Shown: positions 1-9,600, numbered from the stretch's first letter. The stretch is 28,815 nt of DNA from Acidobacteriaceae bacterium (GCA_031296355.1 JARLFX010000258.1:1-28815), one strand, 5' to 3'. The notes: a model not told the origin generated them from the sequence alone. Made by a program: numbers and translations.

Positions 1-34
1 CTACCTGATCTGAACTGGTCTTGACGGTCCAGCC

Positions 35-1600
35 CTACTTTCCGTCCATCGTCACCACGGCGACGGCAAATGGAGAAAGTGTGATGTGGTTATCCGCCGG
101 GTGCTCGCGCCGAGGCGGCTGTTCTCCTGATGCCTCGTCAACCACATCCAGCCTCAAATGCACCCGTGTCCCCGTCTCCTTCAAACTCACACTGACTGTA
201 CGATTGCTTGCGTTCACCAGAAGTACTTCTTGCCCTGAAGAGGTGCTGGATGCCTGCGCCAGAATATCAGCCGACGACGATTCAGTTTCAATCAGCTTAT
301 TGCCGGGGCCAAAGTGGCTATGTATCAGGCTCAGCGTCCAGTAATGAGCATTTGGCCGTGCCGTGTCCCAGTTGATCATCGAGCAGGATTCAGACTGTGT
401 GGGAGCTCCAACCATCTGCGTCATACTGATCAACGGAATCCCTAGTTTTTCCGCCGTGATGAAGTTGGCTGCCCAGTTCGCGCCAGACGCCACCCAGTAG
501 AGCGGGCTATACGCGCTATACGGCTCCTCCGTCTTCGCGATGTCGTCTCCCGGCTTGATCCTGTCAAATGTTCCCAACTCGTCAATGGCGATCTTTGTTT
601 TCGGCGAAAGCTCATCGCGTACTTGAATAAGCTCACGCAGTTGCTCCGCATAGGCGCCAGAAGACGCACCAAAATGATTCATCGGTCCGCTAAAATAACT
701 ATCCTGCCATGATGCGGGATTATTATCCGCCAACACATAGTTGTGCAGGCTGAACCACTGCACTGGCGGAGCATCGGGATCGTGGTTCTTTGGATTTAGG
801 AAGTAGCGCGCGAACGAAAGTACATATCGTGGGCCAACTGTTTCAGGACCGATAAACTGCACGTTCGGATCAATCGCGTGGATCGCCTTTGTTACCGCAT
901 CGAATATCCTCGTGTATTCTTCAACGGATATCTTGTTTTCTGCGGATGGTTCATTCAGTACACCCCAGTAATCGATTTTGAAGTGATACCCCGACCTATG
1001 GTAGTGCCCGATCTCATCGGTAAAGCCTCCCTGCGTGTACCACTGGAAGAGCCGTACCTGAAACTCTGCGAACTGCCGCCCCGTTGAATCTTTAAGCAGT
1101 TCCCCCTTCGTCCCATCGGTGTAGGCATAAAGCGTGGCTGCCGGATCGCTGGGGAGCGCAACCGGCGGCACATTGAACATCCACCGCGGGATTGTTCCCA
1201 TGTTGATGTGTCGCGCGCCCTTGGTATGCGCAAAAAAATCAATCACCACCGGGTCCATGGCGCGGAAGTCCCAGAACGTCTTGGTTGCCGTCGGTTCTTT
1301 TAATTCCGCAACAGCCTGCAGTGGAACCGAATACCACAACTGCAATCGCGTATCGTCGGTGTGCAGATCTCGCAGAGCTTTGAGCAATGGCTTATTCAGC
1401 GGATTGCTGCGGACGGTCATGGCATTCGCCAGATGCTGTGTCGTTGGAATCGTCTCGGAAACCCGCACCACATGATTCCAATTGATGCGAACTTCTACGG
1501 CGTCTCCGGTCTTTACCGCACCACTCGCAGACCATGCCGGGGTGGTAGCCACTGCTGCCACGATGAGAAGTACAATTTCTGAACGCAACCCTGTCTCCAT
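35..1600 (-). CDS. Secreted clan GH-A glycoside hydrolase (GH39-like)
   Basis: Probably a retaining glycosidase with a (beta/alpha)8 barrel, acting in the periplasm or outside the cell. From the ATG start the protein is 521 aa. It opens with a hydrophobic signal peptide ending near AWSASGA. The motif LNEPS (Glu about residue 217) looks like the acid/base Asn-Glu-Pro of clan GH-A, and IAIDELGTF (Glu about 341) like the nucleophile at the end of strand 7. The C-terminal ~90 residues look like a beta-sandwich. A GTG at 1618 would add six residues, but the ATG at 1600 follows an AGGTAAG stretch and gives a cleaner signal peptide. It is the last visible gene of the minus-strand series, downstream of a decayed esterase. 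GH39 is the closest match I can propose by motif; GH5, GH30 or GH51 are alternatives. Function as a hydrolase is likely, substrate unknown. Confidence 0.75.
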   Translation of the reverse strand: METGLRSEIVLLIVAAVATTPAWSASGAVKTGDAVEVRINWNHVVRVSETIPTTQHLANAMTVRSNPLNKPLLKALRDLHTDDTRLQLWYSVPLQAVAELKEPTATKTFWDFRAMDPVVIDFFAHTKGARHINMGTIPRWMFNVPPVALPSDPAATLYAYTDGTKGELLKDSTGRQFAEFQVRLFQWYTQGGFTDEIGHYHRSGYHFKIDYWGVLNEPSAENKISVEEYTRIFDAVTKAIHAIDPNVQFIGPETVGPRYVLSFARYFLNPKNHDPDAPPVQWFSLHNYVLADNNPASWQDSYFSGPMNHFGASSGAYAEQLRELIQVRDELSPKTKIAIDELGTFDRIKPGDDIAKTEEPYSAYSPLYWVASGANWAANFITAEKLGIPLISMTQMVGAPTQSESCSMINWDTARPNAHYWTLSLIHSHFGPGNKLIETESSSADILAQASSTSSGQEVLLVNASNRTVSVSLKETGTRVHLRLDVVDEASGEQPPRREHPADNHITLSPFAVAVVTMDGK

Positions 1601-1699
1601 TCTTACCTGAAGCCACACCGCATTATGTTAGCAGCGGCCTGATGACCATAGCTCTATGCACAGCGCCCCAGGTACAGGCAGCACTCACCGCATTGGCTT

Positions 1700-2505
1700 C
1701 CATGCCTCTAAATGACTCAATCAAAGCAGCCAACTTAGGAAGTTGAGTCTTTGCCTGTTCCGCTACAAACACGCCTATTGCGAGGCCTCCCGCCGCGTTA
1801 CATGGATTTCGTCGATCAATCCATCTTGCTAGATGGCGGAATAGGACTTGAGTTTTTCTGCGCCCCGCTATAGATAGAACTCGCGTGTGATCGCATCGAC
1901 GCCAAGCAGAGGGACTTTCTTCTGCCTGCCTACTGTGCGAATGATCGCTTCATAGACTTCCACATCATCCACGGTCTTCAAATGCCCCTGCTTGTCCCAG
2001 CGACGAAAAGTCTCACTCGTCATGAGGATAGGCTTGATCCCCTCAGCGCGTGCTCCGTCCACAAAGCGCGTCATATTCTTCATGAAATCTACTGGCGTCA
2101 CGTAGCGGTCCTTCGCCTTGGCGTTGGAATCATTGTGGCTGAAGCCAATGAGCAGATAGTCAGGTTTTAATGCGAGAGTCGGCGTCCAGCGGCCCTCTTC
2201 GCGAAAGGTTCAGGAACTGCGGCCACCGCGCACGAGGTTTAGGTATTCCACGTTTGGCTTGAGCATGGAAGCGAACCCCGGGCCCAATCAGAAGAATTCT
2301 GTACCGTCGAATCGCCGGCCATCGCAATATGAACCGTGCTACTGCTCTTCCAACTCACATTACCCAGCTTGGCATTGTGCGGCGTCCCATCAGGATCGGT
2401 GAACATCTTCTGCCCGCTGACGCTGGGTACGAGGCAGCCCGATATTGCAAAGCACAGCGCAACCCCGGCACTCAAGCAAGCCTTCGATCTGCGCCGCTCA
2501 CTCAA
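1700..2505 (-). pseudogene. Decayed SGNH/GDSL acetylesterase (rhamnogalacturonan-acetylesterase type)
   Basis: Pieces of one SGNH hydrolase can be read in order across several lesions. The N-terminus has a lipoprotein-like signal (AISGC) and the nucleophile block AGDSTVQN. About 2281-2286 one base is missing (the frame needs GAT TGG GGC), after which GPGFASMLKPNVEYLNLVRG continues in the next frame. At 2210-2212 an in-frame TGA follows GGRSS and is followed by TFREEGRW; one C-to-T change of CGA would create it. Block III (GFSHNDS) is intact. Stops follow at 1868-1870 and 1829-1831. The catalytic DEIH (1802-1813) is still in frame, and a last shift leads to VAEQAKTQLPKLAALI. With one or two frameshifts and several stops this is not functional. 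The family (CE12-like) is assigned from the GDS, GGRSS, SHND and DxxH blocks. It lies 4 bp after the GntR gene stop. Confidence 0.85.
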
Positions 2506-2509
2506 TTAT

Positions 2510-3214
2510 CTAGTCCAGTCCCGGCAGCTGTTCATCATCTTCCAACGCATTCTTCATGGAGTCGGACATCTGCCGCACGGTCTCTTCCACGTTCCCTGTG
2601 GCAATGGTCTCCAGCAGTTTGCGATGTACCTGTGCGATTGCCATCAACTTCGCCGGCGCTGGATCTGCTTTCTGAATAATGCTGAACGTCATCAGCTTCG
2701 GCACCAGCTGTTCCAGGCACGATTGCAGGCTCTCGTTAGCGGCAGCCTTCCACAGCGCGCGATGAAATCCCAGGTCCGCCTGGTAGAAGTTGATCGCATC
2801 GCCAATCTTCGCCGCCGCTTCCATCCGTCCTACCGCGCTCCACGGTTCGCTCAGATCTTCTTCGCTGCTCTTCTTCGCCACCAGCTCCGCTGCCAGCGTC
2901 TCCAGCCGCATACGCACCAGGTAAATGTCGTGAATTGCCCTCCGAGAGAGTTGCGTCACCCGTGTCTTGCGCGGTCCCTGCCGCTCAATGAAGCCAAGGA
3001 ACTCCAGCTCCAGCAGCGCTTCACGAATCGTAGGCTGTCCTACTCCCAGCTTTCGCGCCAGTCCAAGCTCGGTCAGCGTCTCTCCAGCCTGTAGTTCGCC
3101 CCGCTCAATCGCCTCGCGGATGCGCTGCACTGCCTTATCCTTCAGTGACACCCGTGGAATCACCTTTAGGCCGATTTCAGCCTCCGTCTGCTTCTCCACT
3201 ATCGCTTCAGCCAT
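2510..3214 (-). CDS. GntR-family transcriptional regulator, FadR/FCD subfamily
   Basis: A 234-aa DNA-binding regulator. The winged helix-turn-helix spans about residues 15-80, with the GntR signature around GETLTELGLARKLGVGQPTI followed by REALLELEFLGFIERQ. An all-helical FCD ligand domain follows (about 90-220). Two typical FCD metal-ligand blocks are visible (DLGFHRALWKAA and QVHRKLLETI), but the last helix reads MSDSMKNALE, where a ligand His is usual. The ATG at 3214 is preceded by AGGAG with 6-nt spacing; a longer reading to 3265 lacks such a site. It follows the TonB receptor gene on the same strand after 184 bp. FCD regulators usually respond to small carboxylic or sugar acids. A FadR-type site in the promoter at 13811-13840 makes that operon the obvious target, and a weaker similar sequence (AAGTCTAACAA, 3251-3261) lies before its own start. 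The regulatory link is inferred. Confidence 0.9.
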   Translation of the reverse strand: MAEAIVEKQTEAEIGLKVIPRVSLKDKAVQRIREAIERGELQAGETLTELGLARKLGVGQPTIREALLELEFLGFIERQGPRKTRVTQLSRRAIHDIYLVRMRLETLAAELVAKKSSEEDLSEPWSAVGRMEAAAKIGDAINFYQADLGFHRALWKAAANESLQSCLEQLVPKLMTFSIIQKADPAPAKLMAIAQVHRKLLETIATGNVEETVRQMSDSMKNALEDDEQLPGLD

Positions 3215-3398
3215 CTGGCGCTCCTGCGCTGTCAAAATTCCCAGCGTTACAAGTCTAACAATCAAAGTTTACCGTGCAAGTCCACTCGCGAACTTCCCCT
3301 TAAAAGACGAAGCCACCCTCCCGGGCCGCTTCTATCCTATTAAAACCCTGCTTTTCGCGAATGGTTTCCTTTCAACGGCAAATATCGATAGTTAACCG

Positions 3399-6300
3399 CT
3401 AAAAATAGTATGTGGCTGAAAGCTGCATCCGGCGTCCAACCGGCCCCGCAACAGTATTACTCCCATACGTTGTCGTTACTACACCACCACCTGCGCTGCT
3501 GGTGGCAGAAACCACTCGGCCTGGATTATTCAGATTGGGCGTGTTGAATACGTCAAACGCCTCTGCCCGCAACGTCAGGCTGCTCCCTCGTCGTATCTTC
3601 GCCAGTGGGATGATCCGTCCGAGCGTCATATCAATGCGCGTAAATCCCGGCCCTACCATCTTGTTTCTCGAATATGTGCCCAATACTCCCTTGTCCGGAA
3701 TCAACCACATGCAATTCGGCACTGTAGTTAACTGTGCGCTCGTGCATGCCGTGGGGTTATACCATTCCTTCACCTTGTCGGCGCGATGCCGGTTTCCCGG
3801 CAGCAGCGGGTTCGCACCCGGTGCCAGGCTCGGCCGCTGATTCGGCTCATTATTCAGCGATGGATCGCCATTCGCAACTACGTTGAATGGCAACCCTGTC
3901 CGCACCGAGTAGATACCGCTATAGACCCAGTTGTTCAGCACCTGCCGCACCGGCGCGAACCCATGCGTCAGCATCGGCAGATGGTACGACCATCCCATAG
4001 TGAAGTTGTGCGTCACATTGTTATCGGAAGGTCCATACTGACTGCTCACGTTGTCCGGATTCGGCACCGCATTGCTCAGCGATGTTCCTACCGATGAGAG
4101 ATCGAGCGAGCGAGCATACGTATAGCTCATCAGCATCGTCAGCTTCTTGCCGGCCTTCTCCCGAAACTGCGCCTGCAGTGCGTTGTAGTTCGATGTGCCA
4201 ACGCTCTCCAGGTCCACCACACTGTTGCCACTTGCGTTGTATCCGGGATAGCGCGCCCGCGCTGCATACGATGCTGCTGTTGCCGCTGCTCCCGTGCAAT
4301 ACGTAACCGGGTCGAGTTGGAAGTAGGCTCCGCTACAGTCATAGATCGATGGATTCCGGTCCACCGGAATCGTTCCCTTTCGCCCCAGCCGCAGTACGTA
4401 GTTCACCTCCAGCACGCCCTTCGCACCAACCTGTTGCTGAATACCAAAATTAGATGCCATCACGTACGGCGTACGGAAGTTCTGGTCTGGATAAATGATG
4501 GAGTATGGCCCTGCAAATACCGGATTCGCCGCTGTGCTGTCCCCCGGTATCGCCGAGAACGAAAGCAGCGGCACTGAAGTTCCACCCGGGGGCGTCGCAT
4601 ACTGATACGTGAAATAGAATGGCTGCCCTGCGCTTACCACGTTCGCATTGATCGCATCGAAGAAGACGCCAAACCCGCCGCGCAGTGAAGATTTACCATT
4701 GCCAAAGATGTCATACGCAAAGCCCAGCCGCGGCTGCCACTCGTTATAATCGGTCTTCGCTACGGCTTTCCCGATCCCACGATCTCCGGTGAACGCCAGG
4801 CCACCCGGCGCACCCGTAAAACGCGTGGACTGGAACCCTGGGATAAATGTCTGCGCATTCCCCTTCGGCTGGTACCACTGGAACGGCAGTTCATAGCGCA
4901 ATCCAAAATTCAGCGTCAGCTTCGCCGAAGCCCGCCAGTCGTCCTGCGCAAACAGGTAGAGAGCGTGCTCCTGCCCGGAAAGCAACAGCGGACTTGAAAA
5001 ATAATTCGTCTCCGGCAATCCCTGTAAAAAGTCTGAAACATTCAGTCCTGAATAGGTGGATGAGTATCCCAGTTCGCCCGGATTCTCCGTGTGGTTCAAG
5101 TACTCCAACCGCAGAAACTCCACCCCTGCCATCACGGTATGGTTGCCATGCGTCCAGGTCACCGTATCGTCCAGCTGGACGCTGCCATTCACCTTGTTCT
5201 GGTATCCCTCGTTCTGCGTGCCCAGCGTCATGCGTCCACTCAAGCCAAAGTATGGCAACGTTGGATGCCCCGGCAGAGACATACTCGCGCCCAGCGTCGA
5301 AAGCGTCGTCTGGTCTGTCGGAAACTGCACGAACACATAGCGCTTGTATGCCGCGCGCGCTACGTTCAGCAAGTTTGATGTCATCACAAACGTATCGCTG
5401 ATCGCGCCCAGCCGGTTCTTGCCCGTGTCGTACGCAATGTCATACGCGGCGTTGCCCGTTGATGCCCCCAGCACGCCGCCCACCTGCGATCCCGTCGCCA
5501 CGCCCGGAGCAAGGTGGTCATCCGCGTTCTGCTGATAGTAGCGCGCATCCAGATTATGTCTGCCCAGGTGATAATCCAACCGCAGCATTGCGTTTTGGTC
5601 ATTGCGCGGCAGCTTTGCCTGCGTGGAAACGATGAACTGTCCTGACGAATTGTAATGGTCCGGCAGCGGCACGTAGCCATGCGAGATCAGGCTCTGTATC
5701 ACCGGGTTGAAGCAAACGCTCGGCACCTCAGGCGTTGAAAAGTATTTTCCTTTTGTCCCCGGATTCGCCGCCAGCACGCTCTTCAACAGCGCCACGCACG
5801 GAGAGTCCTGTCCCGTCGCCAGCGTGCCGCCCCCCTGCGTATAAGCCGCGTTGTACATACTCGTCACATACGGAACATAGCCCTTGCCATTGTCGTAAAG
5901 CGTATTCACGATCGTCGACGCTCCGGTATGATTTGCAGCTAGGTTAATGTCTGTCGTGAAGTCGGCGCACTGTAGCTGCCCCGCAAAGGGCCCCGTTGCC
6001 GAGCATGGATGTGGCGTTGTCCCGTCTGGTTGCAACCCTCGCTCCAAAGCGCTGGGCGAATACAAATTACCGATATTTGTACCCTCTACCCGCAGATCCT
6101 GGTACGTCAGTTGATAGAAGAGTTTGTCCCGGACCATAGGCCCGCCCACCGTGAATCCAAATTCGTTCGCGATCAGCTTCGGATTGATCTGCGTAAAATA
6201 GTCCGCCGCATTCAACGCCGTGTTCTGCAGATACTCCCACACCTGCCCATGCACCGTGTTCGTGCCCGACTTCGTGATCACGTTATAGATGCTGCCCACA

Positions 6301-7013
6301 TTGCGCCCATACTGCGCCTTGTAGTTGTTCAGCAGCACACTGACCTCTTGTAATCCTTGGCGCGGAGGAAAATTCAGCCCGGTATTCAGGTACAGGTTGT
6401 TCCACAGCACGCCATCCAGCAGAAACAGGTTCTGGTTCACGCGTGAGCCCGATACGGTATACGTTGGCCCGCCCACATCGGAAGTAAACGTCGCCGGAGC
6501 ATTCACGCTGCTCACACCGGGCAGCAATGCCGCCAGCGCAACCACATTGCCCGATTCCAGCGGTAGATCCTCCACCAGCTTCTTCTCGATCAGCACGCCC
6601 ACCGTGGCTGATCGCGTATCCACCGTGCTGCCAGAAGAGTCCACCACTACCTCGGTCTGCACCGATCCCAGTACCATGTGCGCATCCGCCCGTGTCTCCT
6701 GGTCCGTCTCAACCTTCAGCCCCTCGATGACATACGCCTCAAACCCCTGCACCCGCACACGCAGTCTGTACGTACCCGGCGTCGTCTCCGGAAAGCTGAA
6801 TTCGCCACGTTCATTGGTAGTTGCTTTGCGAACGGTGCCCTGGTCAGAGCTGGTCAGCGTCACTGCCGCGCCCTGCACCACAGCGCCGCTGGCATCCTGC
6901 ACCTTGCCCGTCACGCTGCCGCCGGAATTCTGTGCAAACGCCCGTCCACTCACTGCCAGGATCGCTCCCAGCACGCACGCCACCAGCCATTGACCGCTAC
7001 GCATCTTCAACAC
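3399..7013 (-). CDS. TonB-dependent receptor with N-terminal carboxypeptidase-regulatory domain (Oar-like)
   Basis: Outer-membrane transporter of 1204 aa, a usual size for acidobacterial Oar-like receptors. A signal peptide ends at about GRAFA-QN (residue 28). A carboxypeptidase-regulatory-like beta-sandwich follows (about 31-118: VTGKVQDASGAVVQGA, TTNERGEFSFPE, PGTYRLRV). The plug domain lies at about 130-250 (DLPLESGNVVALAALLPGV, NLFLLDGV, VITKSGTN). The rest is a 22-strand-type barrel ending in RMQLSATYYF, with the terminal Phe expected of an outer-membrane beta-signal. The GTG at 7013 has GAGG 5 nt upstream; an ATG at 7004 is the alternative. The gene begins 43 bp after the NHL lipoprotein gene and is very likely co-transcribed with it. 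There is no SusD-like gene, as is normal for Acidobacteriota. It is probably the uptake route for oligosaccharides released by the neighbouring hydrolases; the ligand cannot be read from sequence. Confidence 0.92.
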   Translation of the reverse strand: MLKMRSGQWLVACVLGAILAVSGRAFAQNSGGSVTGKVQDASGAVVQGAAVTLTSSDQGTVRKATTNERGEFSFPETTPGTYRLRVRVQGFEAYVIEGLKVETDQETRADAHMVLGSVQTEVVVDSSGSTVDTRSATVGVLIEKKLVEDLPLESGNVVALAALLPGVSSVNAPATFTSDVGGPTYTVSGSRVNQNLFLLDGVLWNNLYLNTGLNFPPRQGLQEVSVLLNNYKAQYGRNVGSIYNVITKSGTNTVHGQVWEYLQNTALNAADYFTQINPKLIANEFGFTVGGPMVRDKLFYQLTYQDLRVEGTNIGNLYSPSALERGLQPDGTTPHPCSATGPFAGQLQCADFTTDINLAANHTGASTIVNTLYDNGKGYVPYVTSMYNAAYTQGGGTLATGQDSPCVALLKSVLAANPGTKGKYFSTPEVPSVCFNPVIQSLISHGYVPLPDHYNSSGQFIVSTQAKLPRNDQNAMLRLDYHLGRHNLDARYYQQNADDHLAPGVATGSQVGGVLGASTGNAAYDIAYDTGKNRLGAISDTFVMTSNLLNVARAAYKRYVFVQFPTDQTTLSTLGASMSLPGHPTLPYFGLSGRMTLGTQNEGYQNKVNGSVQLDDTVTWTHGNHTVMAGVEFLRLEYLNHTENPGELGYSSTYSGLNVSDFLQGLPETNYFSSPLLLSGQEHALYLFAQDDWRASAKLTLNFGLRYELPFQWYQPKGNAQTFIPGFQSTRFTGAPGGLAFTGDRGIGKAVAKTDYNEWQPRLGFAYDIFGNGKSSLRGGFGVFFDAINANVVSAGQPFYFTYQYATPPGGTSVPLLSFSAIPGDSTAANPVFAGPYSIIYPDQNFRTPYVMASNFGIQQQVGAKGVLEVNYVLRLGRKGTIPVDRNPSIYDCSGAYFQLDPVTYCTGAAATAASYAARARYPGYNASGNSVVDLESVGTSNYNALQAQFREKAGKKLTMLMSYTYARSLDLSSVGTSLSNAVPNPDNVSSQYGPSDNNVTHNFTMGWSYHLPMLTHGFAPVRQVLNNWVYSGIYSVRTGLPFNVVANGDPSLNNEPNQRPSLAPGANPLLPGNRHRADKVKEWYNPTACTSAQLTTVPNCMWLIPDKGVLGTYSRNKMVGPGFTRIDMTLGRIIPLAKIRRGSSLTLRAEAFDVFNTPNLNNPGRVVSATSSAGGGVVTTTYGSNTVAGPVGRRMQLSATYYF

Positions 7014-7056
7014 AGCTCCCTCACCAACACCATGCTTCGTTTATCCGCAGATTCGT

Positions 7057-9507
7057 TTACGGCAGCACGCCTAGCTTGCCGGGAATAACCGGATTCGTCG
7101 GCGCAGCAGCGCCCACCAGCACCGTCACATAGTTCGTGCCGCCGCTGGTTGTGTTCGTCACCCATACATTGCCCGAGAGGTCGATCCCCACCCCTTCAGA
7201 ACTCGCAATCTGCGAGCCGGCTTCGTTATGCAGAAAGCCATTCGTGCCGGAGAGTGCGTTGATTGCCATCGACGCTGTGCCCGCATTGCTCACGCTGAAC
7301 TCACTCACCGGTGACGTCGTCGTATAACCCGTGTTCGCCGCAAAGCCCAGGTTCGATACCCATGCATTTCCCAGACCGTCAATCGCCACGAACTGCGGAT
7401 TGCTCATGCCGCCCAGCCCCGGCGCAGCCGCCGCGGATGCCGTCATGATGCTCTTCGTCGTGTCCGTCGTTGAAACCGATGCCAGTCCAGACGTCACCGT
7501 AGTCAACCCATACGTCAGACTGTTCATCGCGCCCGTCGTGCCGGCGGTTCCACCGTTGGCCTGAAAAGCGGAGTTCACCATCCATAGACCATTGTTCGCA
7601 TCAAACGCTATGCCCAGGATCGCACCCGTAGACGCCGTGATCTTGTCATGCACTCCCGATATGCAACCCGTGTTCGCTCCCGTCAACCCGGATACAGTTG
7701 TCGTCGCCATCGTGACTGACGTCATCTGTACCACGACCGATGCATCACCCCCCGCAGTAGCCGTGCAGCCGGACTGATCGTTCACCCACACCAATGGCCC
7801 GTTCGTCGCCGTCGTATTGTTGTCCACCACCACCGTGTACGGATGCGTTCCAACAGCCGCTCCAAGCGTATACGTGCCTGCCGCATTGATCTTTCCTACT
7901 GCCTTCGATCCATACGTCGTACTGCCACCCGCCAGGGTAATGTACATATTGCCGTTGGCGTCACCAGCCAATCCATATGGGAACTCTCCCACATAGAAGC
8001 CGCTCACACCGCTCGCACTCGCCACGCCCGGCCCTGTCGCCGCCGGGAACATGGCCACCGTGCCGAAGACACATGGGCTGGTTGGGCAACTGAACGTACC
8101 ACCGGAGATAGCCGATTGGTTGGTTGTCAGCGAGCTATTCCAGTCCGCCAGCCACGCATTGCCCAGGCTATCCACCCGGATCTCCTTCGGATGGTTCATC
8201 GTGCGCGTATACGATACCGCTGAAGTGATGCCATACGTCGTCACCAGATTCGCGGCATATCCGCTGTTCGCTGTCACCGTATAGCTACCCACCGGTCCAA
8301 CCATCACTGACCCTGTAGGCGACAAGCCCACTACGCCCGTCGTCGAGCCATAGCTCGTGATCCAGGCATTGCCGTAAAAATCCAGCGCTATGTAAGTGGG
8401 GTCAAACACTGCCTGCACACCCGCCAGCTTCGGCGCATACCCCACCGCCAGCGTCCAGTCGTTCGGCTCTGATGCCAATACATTAGCGGACCATGGAGCG
8501 CTCACCCCTCCTGCACATTGAAACGCTCCACCCGCCGTGCCGCAACTCGCGCCGCCTACGTTTGCAGGAAACTGCGCCATGTACCAAGTCGCAGCTACCG
8601 TATCCAGCGGTGGATTCACCGTGCTCGCCAGTACATTCTTCGTGCTCAGCGCCGTGCCCGCCGGCATCACGCTTGAGAACAGCGCGTTGCAATCCGTGGC
8701 GATGCTTGTTGAGTTCACGCAGTGCGCCAGAATGTTGCCGATGGTGTAGAGCTTGTCACTCTCCGGAGTCGCTGTGCCAATGGTCGTCGGCGACGTGCCC
8801 TGCGTAATGTCCGCCAGGTTCCCCGCCGTCGTGAATGCATTCTGCAACCCGACTAGATTGGTTGCCGGTGCGCCGATCATCACCTTCCCTTGCGTCGTCG
8901 TTGGCGCAGCCATGAACTGTTGCAACGCATACACTGCCGCCGCCGTCGTCACTTCGTTCACCACCACAAACGGAATCGCCCCTGCCAGGTTCGATCCTCC
9001 AGTGCATGGTCCCAGCGCCGCAATTTCAGCAATGTTCGCATTCGCCCCACCGCCGGAATCGCCACCCGTCAGCAGCAGGTACAGCTCAGCGGGATAGGTC
9101 ACGCTATTCGCTGTGATCGTCGGGCAGGTATAGTCGCCCGAGATGGTGAAGTACCCGGTTGCATTCGTCACCGTATAGTAGTTGCCGCTCCCGTCCTGTC
9201 CGCCCGCGGTATAGCCCGTCGGAGGAGTCAGTACCGCACTTGTCAGCAGCGAGGTCGCACCCACGCCATAGCCGCCGCCCGTCGCTGGAGCGCCTGCCGC
9301 AAACAGATACACTTTGCCCCCGGCAATCGGCGTCTGGCCACCATGCGCCACGCCGCGAATCGCGCTTCCCTGCACACCTGCACCCGCCTCATTCCCTGCA
9401 GGCGAAACCGTGTAGCCCCCCAATGCACAACCCGTGAGTGCCAGCGTCATACTCCCTGCCAGCAAGAGCGCGAATGACTTCATCATGCGTATCTGTGTAC
9501 GGTTCAT
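7057..9507 (-). CDS. NHL/Vgb-like beta-propeller lipoprotein, 816 aa
   Basis: A surface or periplasmic lipoprotein: the signal MNRTQIRMMKSFALLLAG ends in lipobox LTGC (Cys27). The ATG at 9507 has AGGAG 7 nt upstream; a longer reading to 9561 lacks this and would bury the signal. Residues about 45-330 form a module starting RGVAHGGQTPIAGGKVYLFA (a carboxypeptidase-regulatory-like strand pattern) with a GGQDGSGNYYTVTNATGYF segment. Residues about 350-800 carry repeated propeller strands such as IRVDSLGNAWLADW, VAIDGLGNAWVSNL and GIDLSGNVWVTN, like NHL repeats or virginiamycin-B-lyase-like propellers. The 1278-aa protein at 13857-17693 has the same module along its whole N-terminal part and continues where this one stops. 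It lies between a secreted NHL protein and the TonB receptor, suggesting a glycan-binding or presentation role; this is inference. No enzymatic residues are recognisable. Confidence 0.8.
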   Translation of the reverse strand: MNRTQIRMMKSFALLLAGSMTLALTGCALGGYTVSPAGNEAGAGVQGSAIRGVAHGGQTPIAGGKVYLFAAGAPATGGGYGVGATSLLTSAVLTPPTGYTAGGQDGSGNYYTVTNATGYFTISGDYTCPTITANSVTYPAELYLLLTGGDSGGGANANIAEIAALGPCTGGSNLAGAIPFVVVNEVTTAAAVYALQQFMAAPTTTQGKVMIGAPATNLVGLQNAFTTAGNLADITQGTSPTTIGTATPESDKLYTIGNILAHCVNSTSIATDCNALFSSVMPAGTALSTKNVLASTVNPPLDTVAATWYMAQFPANVGGASCGTAGGAFQCAGGVSAPWSANVLASEPNDWTLAVGYAPKLAGVQAVFDPTYIALDFYGNAWITSYGSTTGVVGLSPTGSVMVGPVGSYTVTANSGYAANLVTTYGITSAVSYTRTMNHPKEIRVDSLGNAWLADWNSSLTTNQSAISGGTFSCPTSPCVFGTVAMFPAATGPGVASASGVSGFYVGEFPYGLAGDANGNMYITLAGGSTTYGSKAVGKINAAGTYTLGAAVGTHPYTVVVDNNTTATNGPLVWVNDQSGCTATAGGDASVVVQMTSVTMATTTVSGLTGANTGCISGVHDKITASTGAILGIAFDANNGLWMVNSAFQANGGTAGTTGAMNSLTYGLTTVTSGLASVSTTDTTKSIMTASAAAAPGLGGMSNPQFVAIDGLGNAWVSNLGFAANTGYTTTSPVSEFSVSNAGTASMAINALSGTNGFLHNEAGSQIASSEGVGIDLSGNVWVTNTTSGGTNYVTVLVGAAAPTNPVIPGKLGVLP

Positions 9508-9534
9508 AATGGTTCTCCTCAATATGTCGAACAA

Positions 9535-9600
9535 CGGGAAAATCTCTTTCCCGGTTCTCAAAATCTACGAACCTTGCGGTGCGCAAACCTGGGGGCCCAG
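9535..9600 (-). promoter_or_regulatory. Structured 5' leader: four consecutive hairpins before the NHL lipoprotein gene
   Basis: On the minus-strand transcript four stem-loops lie end to end: CTGGG/CCCAG (9589-9600), TTGCG/CGCAA (9574-9586), GTTC/GAAC with an 11-nt loop plus one G-C pair (9554-9572), and CGGGAAA/TTTCCCG with a 5-nt loop (9535-9553). The last ends 28 nt before the ATG at 9507. No U-run follows, so it is not an intrinsic terminator. It could be a riboswitch-like leader, an mRNA stabiliser or an RNase processing point in the operon. I recognise no known riboswitch class. Confidence 0.45.

Noticed and set aside
3309..3332. GAAGC/GCTTC hairpin followed by a short T-run between receptor and gntR
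   Set aside because: Only five pairs with a long GC loop; too weak to call a terminator, so gntR may still be read from the receptor operon.
3385..3405. GTTAACCGCTAAA resembling the nagB promoter element
   Set aside because: It overlaps the last codons of the TonB receptor gene (which encode the terminal aromatic residues), and the palindrome is broken by an extra base.
9524..9534. ATGTCGAACAA as another GntR site before the NHL lipoprotein gene
   Set aside because: It matches only the loose GTNNNAC core, which is expected by chance about once per 256 bases, and has no promoter around it.
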